Source: an uncultured Clostridia bacterium
GTDB lineage: Bacteria > Bacillota > Clostridia > Oscillospirales > UBA644
Direction: 5' to 3'
DNA: 64,000 bases
NCBI GenBank assembly: GCA_948443805.1
Contig: CAOJUB010000007.1
Span: 1 to 64,000, forward strand
Each line of letters begins with the position of its first letter. The first letter of the stretch is position 1. Of the stretch, positions 9,046 through 19,476 are shown piece by piece. The notes under the pieces are model-generated. The model was given only the letters and a program-made list of their open reading frames with translations. It had not been told where the DNA came from and did no database searches. The position numbers and the translations under genes were made by a program.

Positions 9046-9624
9046 ATGAAGAACAGTTTTTTTGCCATTGTCGCCCGGATGAAAAATATCAATCGCTGGG
9101 GACTGATGCGGAATGTCAGGCCGGAGAATATTCAGGAGCATTCGCATCAGACGGCGGTGCTGGCGCACGCACTCTGCGTGATTGCCAAAGAAAAATTCGG
9201 CGAATCGGTTAGCGCCGAAAGAGCGTGCCTGTTTGCCGTTTATCATGACGTTTCTGAGATTTATACCGGGGATCTTCCTACGCCGATCAAGTATGCCAAC
9301 GGCCGGATCCGGGATTCGTACCAGGAAATTGAGACGGAAGCCGCGCAGAAGCTTCTCGCGAAACTCCCGGACTATATGCGCCCCTCCTTTTCCTTTCTTT
9401 CCGAGGCGGAAACCGAGCCGGAATGGCTGTATGTGAAAGCGGCGGACACGCTTTCCGCTTATCTGAAATGTCTGGATGAAGTCAGTCTGGGAAACGGCGA
9501 TTTTTCCGCTGCGAAAGAAACTGTCCGGGAAAAGCTGGATCTGCTTGCCGAAAAACTGCCGGCGCTCCGTTTGTTTCTGGATGACTTTATGGAACCGTTC
9601 GGCGCGCCGCTGGATTTACTCTGA
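9046..9624 (+). CDS. HD-domain 5'-deoxynucleotidase, YfbR-like
   Basis: 192 residues. Strongly YfbR-like: RWGLMRNVRPENIQEHSHQ near the start supplies the first metal-binding His, YHDVSEIYTGDLPTPIKY near 66-83 carries the HD pair, and KAADTLSAYLKC near 138 gives the last Asp. YfbR enzymes dephosphorylate deoxynucleoside 5'-monophosphates. AGGAGAAACGG precedes the ATG. It is 72 bp downstream of the PRPP synthetase-like gene, a sensible nucleotide-metabolism pairing. Confidence 0.88.
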   Translation: MKNSFFAIVARMKNINRWGLMRNVRPENIQEHSHQTAVLAHALCVIAKEKFGESVSAERACLFAVYHDVSEIYTGDLPTPIKYANGRIRDSYQEIETEAAQKLLAKLPDYMRPSFSFLSEAETEPEWLYVKAADTLSAYLKCLDEVSLGNGDFSAAKETVREKLDLLAEKLPALRLFLDDFMEPFGAPLDLL

Positions 9625-9662
9625 CAGGCAGGAATTTACCCCCGAATGAAAGGTGATGCTAT

Positions 9663-11039
9663 ATGCTGGAGCTGAATAAGAATACCAATGTCCTGGAAGA
9701 GGAAACCTATCGGTACACACTTCAGGACGTTGCCGAACCGAATTTATACCGGGAGATTTATCCGTACTCCGAGGTTCCGAAAATCCCGTTTAACCATCGG
9801 CGCGTTCCGATGAATATGCCTGCTGAAATCTGGATTACCGATACGTCTTTCCGTGACGGGCAGCAATCAAGAACCCCCTATACGGTGGATCAGATTGTTC
9901 ATGTTTATCAGCTACTCAGCCGGCTCGGCGGGCCGAAGGGAATTATCCGCCAGTCTGAATTTTTTGTTTACAGCAAAAAGGACCGCGACGCGCTTTCCCG
10001 CTGCCTTGATCTCGGTTTGAAATTTCCTGAGGTGACCACGTGGATCCGGGCAAACCGGGAGGATTTTAAGCTGGTAAAAGATATCGGAATCAAAGAAACG
10101 GGAATTCTGGTTTCCTGCTCGGATTATCATATTTTTCATAAATTGAAAATGACCCGCAAACAGGCGCTGGAACACTATCTGGCTTCGGTTTCCGAGGCAT
10201 TGGAGGCCGGTCTTCGTCCCCGGTGCCATTTTGAGGATATCACCCGGGCTGATTTTTACGGCTTTGTAGTTCCTTTTACCAATGCTTTGATGGATATGTC
10301 GCGCGATGCCGGGATTCCGATCAAGATTCGTGCCTGCGATACGATGGGGTACGGTGTACCGTATTCCGAAGTGGCGCCGCCGCGGAGTGTCCCCGGGATT
10401 ATTTACGGGTTGCAGCATTATTCGGAAGTTCCTTCCGAGATGCTGGAATGGCACGGCCATAACGATTTTTATAAAGGCGTCTGCAATGCTTCCACTGCGT
10501 GGATGTTCGGCGCTTCCGCTGTAAACTGCTCTCTTTTTGGGATTGGCGAGCGCACCGGCAACGTACCGCTGGAAGCGATGGTCATTGAATATGCTTCCCT
10601 GCGGGGGACGACCGACGGGATGGATACGACGGCGATTACGGCGATTGCCGATTATTTTAAAAATGAGATCGGTTATGAGATTCCGCCGATGACCCCCTTT
10701 GTCGGAGACGCGTTCAATGTGACGCGGGCGGGGATTCACGCCGACGGGCTTTTGAAGGATGAGGAAATCTATAATATTTTTGATACGGCGAAAATTCTTG
10801 ATAAGCCCGCTAACGTATCGGTTACAAATGCTTCGGGGCTTGCGGGAATCGCTTTCTGGATCAATAATCATTATAACCTGAAAGAGAACGCCAGAGTGGA
10901 TAAGCGGCATCCCGGTATTGCCGGAATCAAAGAGGAAATTGACCGGGAGTTTGCCGAAGGACGGCAGACAATTATCAGTGATGCAGAGCTGGAAGGCTGG
11001 GTTCGGCAGTATCTGCCGGATGTTTCGGGGAAAAAATAG
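9663..11039 (+). CDS. Re-citrate synthase-like (HMGL/isopropylmalate synthase superfamily)
   Basis: 458 residues with the HMGL TIM-barrel signature DTSFRDGQQSR near 59 and metal-binding HGHND near 264. The order DGQQSRTPYTVDQIVHVYQL, GPKGIIRQSEFF, HFEDITRADFYGF, CDTMGYGVPY and GERTGNVPLE agrees, as I recall it, with the Re-citrate synthase of Clostridium kluyveri rather than LeuA. Such enzymes condense acetyl-CoA and oxaloacetate and start glutamate synthesis in anaerobes lacking Si-citrate synthase. No leuB, leuC or leuD is nearby. Automated tools often call this family 2-isopropylmalate synthase, so that is the main alternative. Ends with TAG. Confidence 0.85.
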   Translation: MLELNKNTNVLEEETYRYTLQDVAEPNLYREIYPYSEVPKIPFNHRRVPMNMPAEIWITDTSFRDGQQSRTPYTVDQIVHVYQLLSRLGGPKGIIRQSEFFVYSKKDRDALSRCLDLGLKFPEVTTWIRANREDFKLVKDIGIKETGILVSCSDYHIFHKLKMTRKQALEHYLASVSEALEAGLRPRCHFEDITRADFYGFVVPFTNALMDMSRDAGIPIKIRACDTMGYGVPYSEVAPPRSVPGIIYGLQHYSEVPSEMLEWHGHNDFYKGVCNASTAWMFGASAVNCSLFGIGERTGNVPLEAMVIEYASLRGTTDGMDTTAITAIADYFKNEIGYEIPPMTPFVGDAFNVTRAGIHADGLLKDEEIYNIFDTAKILDKPANVSVTNASGLAGIAFWINNHYNLKENARVDKRHPGIAGIKEEIDREFAEGRQTIISDAELEGWVRQYLPDVSGKK

Positions 11040-11092
11040 CGAATGTGACGCTTTTGTTTGTTTCTTAAAATAGAAAAAAATACTGCTTTTGA

Positions 11093-11130
11093 AACAAGCC
11101 GTCTGTTAAAACAGGCGGCTTGTTCGTTTT
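11093..11130 (+). terminator. Terminator after Re-citrate synthase gene
   Basis: A 14-bp stem with one G-U pair (11093-11106 with 11111-11124) and a TAAA loop, followed by CGTTTTATC. Confidence 0.85.
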
Positions 11131-11272
11131 ATCGCCGTTTTTGCTGTGAAGCGGCTTTTGTATGCAACCCTTGTTTTTTGCTGCTTTTCCGGCCATTTTT
11201 TCCTTATATATCCGTTATTTCTGAAAATTGGAAAGAAAATTCGACTTTATTGTTAATTCTCTACCTTTTCTC

Positions 11273-11301
11273 TTGCACTGCCGCTTTTTTCTCGATATAA
11301 T
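11273..11301 (+). promoter_or_regulatory. Distal uvrB promoter (P1)
   Basis: TTGCAC (11273-11278), 17-bp spacer, TATAAT (11296-11301). It would give a leader of about 150 nt before uvrB. Confidence 0.6.
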
Positions 11302-11343
11302 AAAGAGAGATATGTTTTTTGAGAAAATGAAGATGTTTCAAAA

Positions 11344-11389
11344 ATATCACATATTCGCTATTGTATAATATTGCAAAATGTGATATACT
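11344..11389 (+). promoter_or_regulatory. Proximal uvrB promoter (P2) with flanking inverted repeat
   Basis: TTGTAT (11361-11366), 17-bp spacer, TATACT (11384-11389). Perfect 9-bp inverted arms atatcacat (11344-11352) and atgtgatat (11378-11386) flank the -35 and overlap the -10, so a dimeric repressor site is possible. I found no GAAC-N4-GTTC SOS box of the Bacillus LexA type here. Confidence 0.55.
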
Positions 11390-11460
11390 GAAAAGGAAAA
11401 ATGACGGCATCGGTTTGTTTTTGATGCATCGGGAAATAGAAGGGGAACGGAGGAGCAAAA

Positions 11461-13452
11461 ATGGACGGTTTTAAATTGGTTTCGGAATATCAGCCGACCG
11501 GCGATCAGCCGGCTGCCATTGATTCTTTGGTAAACGGTTTGAATGCCGGTATGCGGGAACAGACGCTGCTCGGCGTTACCGGGTCGGGAAAAACCTTTAC
11601 GATGGCGAACGTGATTGCCCGGGTAAATCGTCCAACGCTTGTTTTGGCGCACAATAAAACGCTTGCCGCACAGCTTTGTTCCGAATTGAAAGAGTTTTTT
11701 CCGGAAAATGCAGTGGAATATTTTGTGTCCTATTATGATTATTATCAGCCGGAGGCATATATTCCGCATACTGATTTATATATTGAAAAAGATATGAGTA
11801 TCAACGATGAGATCGACCGGCTGCGCCATTCAGCAACCTATTCTCTGTTTGAGCGGCGGGATGTGATTATCGTGGCCAGTGTTTCCTGCATCTATACGCT
11901 CGGCGATCCGGAATCGTATAAAAAGATGGTGGTTTCGGTTCGGGAAGGGCAGAAATGCGACCGCGACGAATTGATGCGGCGGTTGATACAGATCCGATAT
12001 AACCGGAATGATATTGATCTTGCCCGGGGAACCTTCCGTTCGCGCGGCGATGTGCTGGAAGTATTTCCAGTTGCGGAAAACGAGTCGGTTCTCCGTATTG
12101 AGTTTTTTGACGATGAAGTCGACCGTATCTGCGAACTGCATCCAGTTACCGGCGAGGTGAAAAGCCGTCTCCGCCATGCGGCAATCTATCCTGCGATGCA
12201 TTATGTCGCCGAGGAGGAACAGCTGCGGAAAGCCGTTGCCGATATCCTGGCCGAAATGGAAGAGCGGGAAAAATATTTTCTCGATCATAATCAGCTGCTT
12301 GAGGCGCAGCGGATTCGTTCCCGTACGCTTTATGATGTGGAGTTCCTGACGCATGTCGGTTATTGCAAAGGGGTTGAAAATTATTCCCGGATTCTTGCCG
12401 GCCGGCCGGCCGGATCAACGCCCTATACCCTGCTGGATTATTTCCCCGATGATTATCTGATGATTGTTGACGAGAGCCATGTGACACTTCCGCAGGTGCG
12501 CGGCATGAGCGGCGGAGACCGAGCCCGGAAAAAAAATCTGGTGGATTTCGGTTTTCGGCTGCCGTCTGCGTACGATAACCGTCCGCTGTTCTTTGATGAG
12601 TTCGACCGGCATATCAATCAGGTCATTTATGTTTCGGCAACCCCCGCCGCCTACGAAAAGGAAAGAAGCGGGCAGATTGTTGAACAGATTATCCGTCCGA
12701 CCGGGCTTGTTGATCCTGAAATTTCGGTTCGTCCGTCGGAAGGGCAGATCGATGATCTCCTCGGTGAGATTTATCAGCGCGTAGAGAAAAAAGAGCGTGT
12801 ATTGGTGGTTACCTTGACAAAGCGCATGGCCGAGTCTCTGACCGATTATATGAAAAATATGGATATTAACGTGCGGTATATGCATCATGATGTAGATACG
12901 CTTGACCGGATTCAGTTGCTTCGCGATCTGCGGATGGGAGAATTTGACGTCTTGGTCGGCATTAATCTGCTCCGGGAAGGGCTGGATCTTCCGGAGGTTT
13001 CGCTGATTGCGATTCTGGACGCGGATAAAGAGGGCTTTTTGCGGAATGAAACGTCTCTGGTCCAGATTATCGGCCGGGCGGCGCGGAACGCAAAGGGTAA
13101 GGTTATCATGTATGCAGACAGTGTCACCGAGGCGATGGAAAAGGCGATTCGTGAGACCGAAAGGCGGCGGAAGATTCAGACAGATTATAACACCGTGCAT
13201 GGTATCGTGCCGAAAACAATCATTAAATCCGTTAAAGATACGCTGGCGGTGACAACATCGGTTTCCGAAATGGAAAAGATCGATCAAAAGACCAAAGATG
13301 ACATTCGGAAAATGACGAAAAAAGAAAAAGATGCCTTGATCGAAAAATTGACTTCCGAGATGAGCAAGGCGGCCAAACAGCTGGATTTCGAATATGCCGC
13401 GCAGCTGCGCGACCGGCTGAAAAAATTAAAATCGGAGAGGAATTCCAAATGA
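11461..13452 (+). CDS. uvrB: Excinuclease ABC subunit B
   Basis: 663 residues, normal UvrB length. The damage-verifying helicase of nucleotide excision repair. Walker A GVTGSGKT lies near 38, the beta-hairpin segment [12 protein letters not shown] near 92, DESH Walker B near 337, helicase motif [16 protein letters not shown] near 532, and the UVR motif ([19 protein letters not shown]) at the C-terminus binds UvrA or UvrC. GGAACGGAGGAG precedes the ATG. Its end overlaps uvrA by 4 bp (ATGA), so the two are translationally coupled. Confidence 0.98.
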   Translation: MDGFKLVSEYQPTGDQPAAIDSLVNGLNAGMREQTLLGVTGSGKTFTMANVIARVNRPTLVLAHNKTLAAQLCSELKEFFPENAVEYFVSYYDYYQPEAYIPHTDLYIEKDMSINDEIDRLRHSATYSLFERRDVIIVASVSCIYTLGDPESYKKMVVSVREGQKCDRDELMRRLIQIRYNRNDIDLARGTFRSRGDVLEVFPVAENESVLRIEFFDDEVDRICELHPVTGEVKSRLRHAAIYPAMHYVAEEEQLRKAVADILAEMEEREKYFLDHNQLLEAQRIRSRTLYDVEFLTHVGYCKGVENYSRILAGRPAGSTPYTLLDYFPDDYLMIVDESHVTLPQVRGMSGGDRARKKNLVDFGFRLPSAYDNRPLFFDEFDRHINQVIYVSATPAAYEKERSGQIVEQIIRPTGLVDPEISVRPSEGQIDDLLGEIYQRVEKKERVLVVTLTKRMAESLTDYMKNMDINVRYMHHDVDTLDRIQLLRDLRMGEFDVLVGINLLREGLDLPEVSLIAILDADKEGFLRNETSLVQIIGRAARNAKGKVIMYADSVTEAMEKAIRETERRRKIQTDYNTVHGIVPKTIIKSVKDTLAVTTSVSEMEKIDQKTKDDIRKMTKKEKDALIEKLTSEMSKAAKQLDFEYAAQLRDRLKKLKSERNSK

Positions 13453-16226
13453 GAAATCATATTTTTGTAAAGGGCGCAAGGGAAAACAATTTAAAGAATG
13501 TGGACCTGGAGATCCCCCGTGACAAGCTGATTGTCTTTACAGGCCTTTCGGGGTCGGGAAAATCATCTTTGGCGTTCGATACGATTTATGCCGAAGGGCA
13601 GCGTCGGTATGTGGAATCGCTATCTTCTTATGCGCGCATGTTTCTTGGACAGATGGAAAAACCAGATATCGATTATATCGAGGGGCTTTCTCCCGCTATT
13701 TCCATCGATCAGAAAACAACTTCGAAAAATCCCCGGTCTACAGTCGGAACAATTACGGAAATCTATGATTATCTCCGTCTTTTGTATGCCCGGATCGGCG
13801 TGCCGCACTGTCCGGTCTGCGGGGTCGAAATCCGGCAGCAGACGATTGACCAGGTCGTTGACCGGATCATGGAATATCCGCAGGAAACAAGAATTCAGGT
13901 GCTGGCTCCGGTTGTTCGCGGCCGGAAGGGCGAATATCAGAAAACATTTGCCGATCTGAAAAAAAGCGGTTATGTCCGGGTACGTGCCGACGGGATTATT
14001 TATGATCTGCAGGAAGATATTCCGCTGGATAAAAATAAAAAACATTCGATCGAAGTCATTGTCGACCGGCTGGTTATCCGGGAGGGGATCGAAAAGCGGC
14101 TGGCTGATTCCTGTGAGACGGCGGCAAAACTGTCGAAAGGGCTGATTATGGTTCTAAACACCGGAAATGAGGAAGAGCAGACCTTTTCGCTGCGTTATTC
14201 CTGTCCGGAACACGACGTCGGTATCGAGGAACTGACCCCCCGGATGTTTTCGTTCAATAATCCGATGGGCGCCTGCAAAAATTGTTCCGGACTGGGTTTT
14301 ATTCATACCATTGATCCGGAGCTGGTCATTCCGAATAAAGATCTCAGCATTGCCAAGGGCGCGATCGTGGCTACCGGGTTTGGCAGCCCGATGACTTCGC
14401 CCTATGTCCACCGGGCGTTCGGCAATATTTTGAAAAAATACGGCGGATCGTTTTCCAAACCGGTAAAAACGCTTAATAAAGAAGCGATTCACGAAATTTT
14501 ATATGGAAACGAAGAATTTGAAGGCGTGATTCCGAATGTGGAGCGCCGGTATAAAGCAACCAACAGCATGGCGATTCGGATGGAGATCGAACGCCTCATG
14601 TCGGATAAGCTCTGCGAGGACTGTCACGGGGCGAGGCTGAATGAATTGGCCCGGGGCGTGACGGTCGGAAAATTGAATATTTTTGAATTGACCGAACTGT
14701 CGGTAACCGATGCGCTGGCGTATGTCAATGCCCTTCACTTGACGGGAAAAGACGCGATGATTGCCGACCAGATTCTGAAGGAAATCCGTTCCCGACTGGG
14801 CTTTTTGCAGAGCGTCGGGCTGGATTATTTAACGCTTTCCCGGTCTGCGGGCACGCTATCGGGCGGCGAAGCGCAGCGGATCCGGCTCGCCACGCAGATT
14901 GGCTCTTCCCTGATGGGCGTTTTGTATATTCTGGATGAACCGAGCATCGGGCTGCATCAGCGTGACAACCAGCGTCTGCTGGATACGCTGAAACACCTGC
15001 GGGATCTCGGCAATACCTTGATTGTTGTGGAACATGACGAGGATACCATGCGGCAGGCCGATTATATTGTTGACGTCGGTCCGGGCGCGGGGGTTCACGG
15101 CGGAGAGATTATCGCACAGGGAACTTTAGACGATATTGTCGCCTGTGAGAAATCTTTGACCGGACAATATCTTTCCGGCCGCCTGAAAATTGAAATTCCG
15201 GAAAAAACGCGGCCGCTCAGCGACCGGTTTCTTACAATAAAGGGCGCGCGGGAAAATAATCTGAAAAATATCGACGTGAAAATTCCCCTTTGCGTGTTTA
15301 CCTGTGTGACCGGGGTTTCCGGTTCCGGAAAATCGTCCTTGGTGAATGAAATCCTCTATAAGACGCTGATGATCCATGTCAATCAGTCGCATATGGTTCC
15401 CGGCGATCACGACTCTGTCGAAGGGTTGGAACAGGTGGATAAGGTTGTTGCGATCGATCAGAGCCCTATCGGCAGAACGCCGCGTTCGAATCCGGCGACC
15501 TATACCGGCATGTTTACGGAAATCCGCGAGCTGTTTGCAAAAACGGTTGACGCCAAGGCGCGGGGGTATACCAGCGGACGGTTTTCCTTCAACGTGGAAG
15601 GCGGTCGCTGCGAAGCCTGTTCGGGCGACGGTATTCTGAAAATTGAAATGCACTTTCTTCCTGATATTTATGTTCCCTGCGATGTCTGCGGCGGAAAACG
15701 GTATAACCGCGAAACATTGGATATCAAATTCAAGGATAAGAATATTTATGACGTTTTGGAGATGACGGTGGAAGAAGCGCTGAAATTCTTTGAAAATATT
15801 CCGTCTATTGCAAGAAAGCTGCAAACCCTTTATGATGTGGGGCTGGGCTATATCAAGATCGGCCAGTCCTCAACAACGCTGTCGGGCGGCGAGGCGCAGC
15901 GGGTCAAACTGGCTACCGAACTTTCCAAACGCTCTACCGGCAATACGGTTTATATCCTTGACGAACCGACCACCGGTCTGCATACCGCCGACGTCCATCG
16001 GCTGATTCAGGTACTGAACCGCCTTGTTGACGCGGGGAATACGGTGATTGTGATCGAGCATAATCTGGATATGATCAAAACTGCCGATTATATTATCGAT
16101 CTCGGCCCGGAAGGGGGAGATAAAGGCGGAACCATCGTGGCGCAGGGAACGCCTCGGGAGGTCATTCGGGAAGAGAAATCCTATACCGGGCAATTTTTGA
16201 AACCTTTGTTCGGTCAGGAAGCATAA
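13449..16226 (+). CDS. uvrA: Excinuclease ABC subunit A
   Basis: 925 residues. DNA-damage sensor ATPase of nucleotide excision repair. It has two ABC modules: Walker [10 protein letters not shown] near 32 and GVSGSGKSS near 625, and LSGGEAQR signatures near 472 and 813. Zinc-binding Cys pairs are visible (CPVCG near 121, CKNCSG near 277, CEACSGDG near 720 and [10 protein letters not shown] near 743). The gene starts inside the uvrB stop. A small membrane-protein gene follows 33 bp later and may be co-transcribed. Confidence 0.98.
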   Translation: MRNHIFVKGARENNLKNVDLEIPRDKLIVFTGLSGSGKSSLAFDTIYAEGQRRYVESLSSYARMFLGQMEKPDIDYIEGLSPAISIDQKTTSKNPRSTVGTITEIYDYLRLLYARIGVPHCPVCGVEIRQQTIDQVVDRIMEYPQETRIQVLAPVVRGRKGEYQKTFADLKKSGYVRVRADGIIYDLQEDIPLDKNKKHSIEVIVDRLVIREGIEKRLADSCETAAKLSKGLIMVLNTGNEEEQTFSLRYSCPEHDVGIEELTPRMFSFNNPMGACKNCSGLGFIHTIDPELVIPNKDLSIAKGAIVATGFGSPMTSPYVHRAFGNILKKYGGSFSKPVKTLNKEAIHEILYGNEEFEGVIPNVERRYKATNSMAIRMEIERLMSDKLCEDCHGARLNELARGVTVGKLNIFELTELSVTDALAYVNALHLTGKDAMIADQILKEIRSRLGFLQSVGLDYLTLSRSAGTLSGGEAQRIRLATQIGSSLMGVLYILDEPSIGLHQRDNQRLLDTLKHLRDLGNTLIVVEHDEDTMRQADYIVDVGPGAGVHGGEIIAQGTLDDIVACEKSLTGQYLSGRLKIEIPEKTRPLSDRFLTIKGARENNLKNIDVKIPLCVFTCVTGVSGSGKSSLVNEILYKTLMIHVNQSHMVPGDHDSVEGLEQVDKVVAIDQSPIGRTPRSNPATYTGMFTEIRELFAKTVDAKARGYTSGRFSFNVEGGRCEACSGDGILKIEMHFLPDIYVPCDVCGGKRYNRETLDIKFKDKNIYDVLEMTVEEALKFFENIPSIARKLQTLYDVGLGYIKIGQSSTTLSGGEAQRVKLATELSKRSTGNTVYILDEPTTGLHTADVHRLIQVLNRLVDAGNTVIVIEHNLDMIKTADYIIDLGPEGGDKGGTIVAQGTPREVIREEKSYTGQFLKPLFGQEA

Positions 16227-16259
16227 AGAGGATAAAGAAAGGGGAATGGAGGAAATCCT

Positions 16260-16499
16260 ATGTTTGATCTGAAAAAAGAAACAAGAAAGAAAAATTTGTT
16301 TCTGGTGTTATCGGTCATCTTTGCTTTTCTTTTTATTGCCGGTGTTTTTTGCACGGTGATGGGAGAGGCCAGTCCGGTTCAGTTTCTTGTCAACGGCAGT
16401 CCGGTAAAAGTGGTGGTGCCGCCGGCGCTTCTTTTCTTTCTTACCTTTGCTTTATACCGAAACAGCAAAAAAGCCATTCAGGAAAATACGGAGCAGTAA
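16260..16499 (+). CDS. Small two-TM membrane protein, unknown function
   Basis: 79 residues, not recognised. A basic N-terminus (KKETRKKN) leads into a hydrophobic segment at about 16-35 and a second one at about 56-70, with a short extracellular loop between them. GGGGAATGGAGG lies ahead of the ATG. It follows uvrA by 33 bp, but nothing ties it to DNA repair. Confidence 0.65.
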   Translation: MFDLKKETRKKNLFLVLSVIFAFLFIAGVFCTVMGEASPVQFLVNGSPVKVVVPPALLFFLTFALYRNSKKAIQENTEQ

Positions 16500-16704
16500 A
16501 CGGGAGGCTCTGTCTGTTGCCGTCAGCTCCTGTCAGACAGCAGCAGACAAAACAGAAGAGTTTATGTGTTTTTCGGAAGAGAAAGGCTGAAAATAAAGTT
16601 TCAGTCCGGATGGTTCATGCCTTAAAAACCGGGCGCTATCTATTTCCGGCAAGGCCGGAACCGCCAAAGTCTTCCATTTTTATATGAGGAAAGGAACAGT
16701 TATT

Positions 16705-18831
16705 ATGCAGCTGAAAAAAAATAAGTTTATTGCCGGTGAAGACCGCCGAAAAGCCGAAGCGCTTCTTGAAAAAATGACGTTTCAGGAAAAGCTTGGTCAG
16801 CTGGTTTTGGTCTGCGGTTACGGCGAAGCGCATCCCGATCAGATTCGGAAAGGCCTGATCGGCGGATTTTTGATGCTTTACGGTGTGGATAAAACGAATG
16901 AAATCCAGAAAATTGCATTGGAGGAATCCCGGCTGGGAATTCCGATGATTTTCGGTTTTGACGTCATTCACGGTTTCCGCACCATGTTTCCGATTCCGCT
17001 GGCTACGGCGGCCAGCTGGGATATGAAACGAATCCGTCAGGCGGAGAGTATTGCGGCCAGAGAAGCCTATGCCGCCGGGATTAACTGGATTTATGCTCCG
17101 ATGGTAGACCTTTGCCGGGAGCCGCGGTGGGGAAGAATCGCCGAATGTGCGGGAGAGGATCCGTTCCTCGGCTGCTGCGTGGCGCAGGCGCGGGTTGAAG
17201 GGTTTCAGACGGTGAATCCTGAAACGGGATATTTTTATACCGGCGCGTGCTTTAAGCATTATGCCGGATATGGCCTTTCCGAAGGCGGGCGTGATTATGA
17301 AACCACCGATATCAGCGAACGGACGCTGCACGGCGAGTATATGAAACCGTATCAGGCCGCAGTGAACGCCGGTGCGGTTTCGGCTATGAGTTCTTTTAAC
17401 TGCCTGAACGGAGAACCGGTTTCGGGAAGCCGCCGGTATCTGACCGATATTCTGCGCGGAGATTACGGCTTTGAAGGGTTTGTTGTTTCCGACTGGGATT
17501 CGGTGATGGAACTGATTCATCACCGTGTGGCCGCCGACCGCAAAGACGCGGCGAGGATCGGCATGCGGGCCGGCTGCGATATGGATATGAATTCCCGGGT
17601 TTACATCGAAAATCTGGAAGAACTCGTAAACGAAGATCCGTCGCTGCTTGATGCAATCAATGAGAGTGTTGTTCGGATTTTAACGGTAAAATATAAACTT
17701 GGTCTTTTTGACAATCCCTACCGTGCCGCCGATGGCGAAAAGATCTTTGTTAATCCGGAATTCCGCGCGGTTGCCCGCGATGTTTCGGCTCATTCCATGG
17801 TTCTTCTGAAAAATGAAAATCAGGCGCTTCCGCTCCGGAAAGAGAAAAAATATCTGGTGACCGGGCCGCTTGCCGATGCTGTCGGAGAAAATCTGGGGAT
17901 GTGGTCGTTTACCGGAGAGGAAAAAGACGTGGTTAATTTTCTTTCGGCGTTTCAGAAAGAAAAGGTTCGGTATGAATATATCAAGGGCTGTCATTTTGAC
18001 GGGGACGATCAGTCAGAATTTGAAAAGGCGAAACGTCTTGCCGGAGAATGCGACGGAATTCTTTATGTCTGCGGCGAGCCTCACGGTTGGTCGGGCGAAG
18101 CAAGAAGCCGTGTGGATATTGACCTTCCCCCGATTCAGAATCAGTATCTGGAATTGCTGGCTTCGGCCGGAAAACCGATTGTTTCGGTTGTGATGACCGG
18201 GCGGCCGCTGGCCTGCACAAAGTTGGACGCGCTCAGCGATGCGGTTCTTCTAGCCTGGCATGCGGGAATTGAGGCCGGCCCTGCGGTCTGCGACTGCTTG
18301 TTTGGCCGCCATAATCCCTGCGGAAAACTGCCCGCAACATTCCCGCGTGCAACCGGACAGATTCCGATTTTCTACAGCAAACTTTCCAGCGGACGGCCGG
18401 ACACCAATGTACATAACCGGTATGTTGACTGCCCTCCCACACCGCTGTATCCGTTCGGCCACGGTCTTTCCTATGCGGAATTTGTCTATTCCGATCTTCG
18501 GATCGAAAATGCGGTTCCGGCATCTAACGGCGTTCTTCATGTTTCGGTTCAGGTAAAAAATAATTCGGCTGTCGATGGCTATGAGGTTGTTCAGGTCTAT
18601 TTTAAAGATATTGTCAGCACCTATGCCACACCGGACAGAAAGCTCTGCGATTTTGAAAAGGTTTTTGTACCGGCAAACAGTTCGGTTTCTGTTTCGTTTG
18701 ATATTCCGTGCGAACGCTTTGCGCTGATGACGCCGGAACTGAAAGAAATTGTGGAACCCGGAGATTTTCTGCTTTATGTCGGCGGCAGCAGTCAGGCGGA
18801 AACGGTTGCGGAATTCCGGGTGGAAAAATAA
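16705..18831 (+). CDS. Glycoside hydrolase family 3 beta-glucosidase (BglX-like)
   Basis: 708 residues from the ATG at 16705; GAGGAAAGGA 8 nt upstream favours it over an ATG at 16684. No signal peptide, so cytosolic hydrolysis of imported beta-glucosides is likely. The N-terminal barrel has IYAPMVDLCREPRWGR and KHYAGYG, with the nucleophile Asp in VVSDWDSVME near 260. The alpha/beta sandwich has HGWSGEARSRVD near 460 (candidate acid/base Glu), and a fibronectin-III-like C-terminus follows YPFGHGLSY. A terminator follows. The 200 bp upstream contain only a 7-bp hairpin at 16644-16660 without a T-run. Confidence 0.92.
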   Translation: MQLKKNKFIAGEDRRKAEALLEKMTFQEKLGQLVLVCGYGEAHPDQIRKGLIGGFLMLYGVDKTNEIQKIALEESRLGIPMIFGFDVIHGFRTMFPIPLATAASWDMKRIRQAESIAAREAYAAGINWIYAPMVDLCREPRWGRIAECAGEDPFLGCCVAQARVEGFQTVNPETGYFYTGACFKHYAGYGLSEGGRDYETTDISERTLHGEYMKPYQAAVNAGAVSAMSSFNCLNGEPVSGSRRYLTDILRGDYGFEGFVVSDWDSVMELIHHRVAADRKDAARIGMRAGCDMDMNSRVYIENLEELVNEDPSLLDAINESVVRILTVKYKLGLFDNPYRAADGEKIFVNPEFRAVARDVSAHSMVLLKNENQALPLRKEKKYLVTGPLADAVGENLGMWSFTGEEKDVVNFLSAFQKEKVRYEYIKGCHFDGDDQSEFEKAKRLAGECDGILYVCGEPHGWSGEARSRVDIDLPPIQNQYLELLASAGKPIVSVVMTGRPLACTKLDALSDAVLLAWHAGIEAGPAVCDCLFGRHNPCGKLPATFPRATGQIPIFYSKLSSGRPDTNVHNRYVDCPPTPLYPFGHGLSYAEFVYSDLRIENAVPASNGVLHVSVQVKNNSAVDGYEVVQVYFKDIVSTYATPDRKLCDFEKVFVPANSSVSVSFDIPCERFALMTPELKEIVEPGDFLLYVGGSSQAETVAEFRVEK

Positions 18832-18871
18832 AAAACAGTCCCTTTGGGAGACCTATGATAAGGAAATAATG

Positions 18872-18916
18872 AATACCGGCAAAAAACAATTGTTTTTTAG
18901 CCGGTATTTTTTTCTT
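18872..18916 (+). terminator. Terminator after GH3 gene
   Basis: Stem aataccggc (18872-18880) pairs with gccggtatt (18900-18908), enclosing a second self-complementary A6/T6 hairpin, then a T-run. Confidence 0.88.
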
Positions 18917-19048
18917 TATAAACGGGGAGATAAATAGAAAACGATCAGGAAAGCGGAACGAAACAAACGGTTTCCCTTGCTAAACTACCGGTCGGTTGAT
19001 TTTGTCAGATATTTATAGTAGAATAAAATAAATAAAGGAGGGACCGGC

Positions 19049-19426
19049 ATGATAAATAAAAATATGGGAAAAATGATTTGTTTGTTAAGAAAAGAAAAGG
19101 GAATGACGCAAAGCGATTTAGCAGAAAAAATGAATGTAACGGATAAAGCGGTGTCAAAATGGGAGAGGAATTGTTCTTGCCCGGACATTTATTCGATTCC
19201 AAAATTAGCAGAAGTTTTAGATACTACGGTAGAAGAGTTGCTAAATGCACAGATTAAACGGGAAAACAACCAGGCTGATGAAATTATGAATTTCGTATTC
19301 ATCGGCGTTGGGCTTGCGATGGGAATTTGTATTACTGTTCTCTCTGTATTCAAAAAAATAGAGGTAGACCATGCGCTTACCATGTTGGGGATCGGAATAA
19401 GCTGTTTCGGTGTTTATTTTTATTAA
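19049..19426 (+). CDS. XRE-family regulator with two-TM C-terminus
   Basis: 125 residues. An XRE helix-turn-helix covers about 8-62 (LLRKEKGMTQSDLAEKMNVT, then KAVSKWER and the SIPKLAEVLDTTVEELL dimer end). Two short hydrophobic segments occupy about 78-97 and 106-125, so it is probably a membrane-tethered regulator or a truncated relative of longer ones. AAAGGAGGG gives a strong ribosome-binding site 7 nt from the ATG. The codons look more A/T-rich than the neighbours, which may hint at later acquisition. Target unknown. Confidence 0.8.
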   Translation: MINKNMGKMICLLRKEKGMTQSDLAEKMNVTDKAVSKWERNCSCPDIYSIPKLAEVLDTTVEELLNAQIKRENNQADEIMNFVFIGVGLAMGICITVLSVFKKIEVDHALTMLGIGISCFGVYFY

Positions 19427-19476
19427 GAAATAAAAAGGACAAACCATGAAAAAGTGATTTTCGTGGAATGAAACGC

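Noticed and set aside
7834-9246. 470-codon minus-strand frame
   Set aside because: Mirror of the PRPP synthetase-like and YfbR genes, which have clear family motifs, promoter and ribosome-binding sites.
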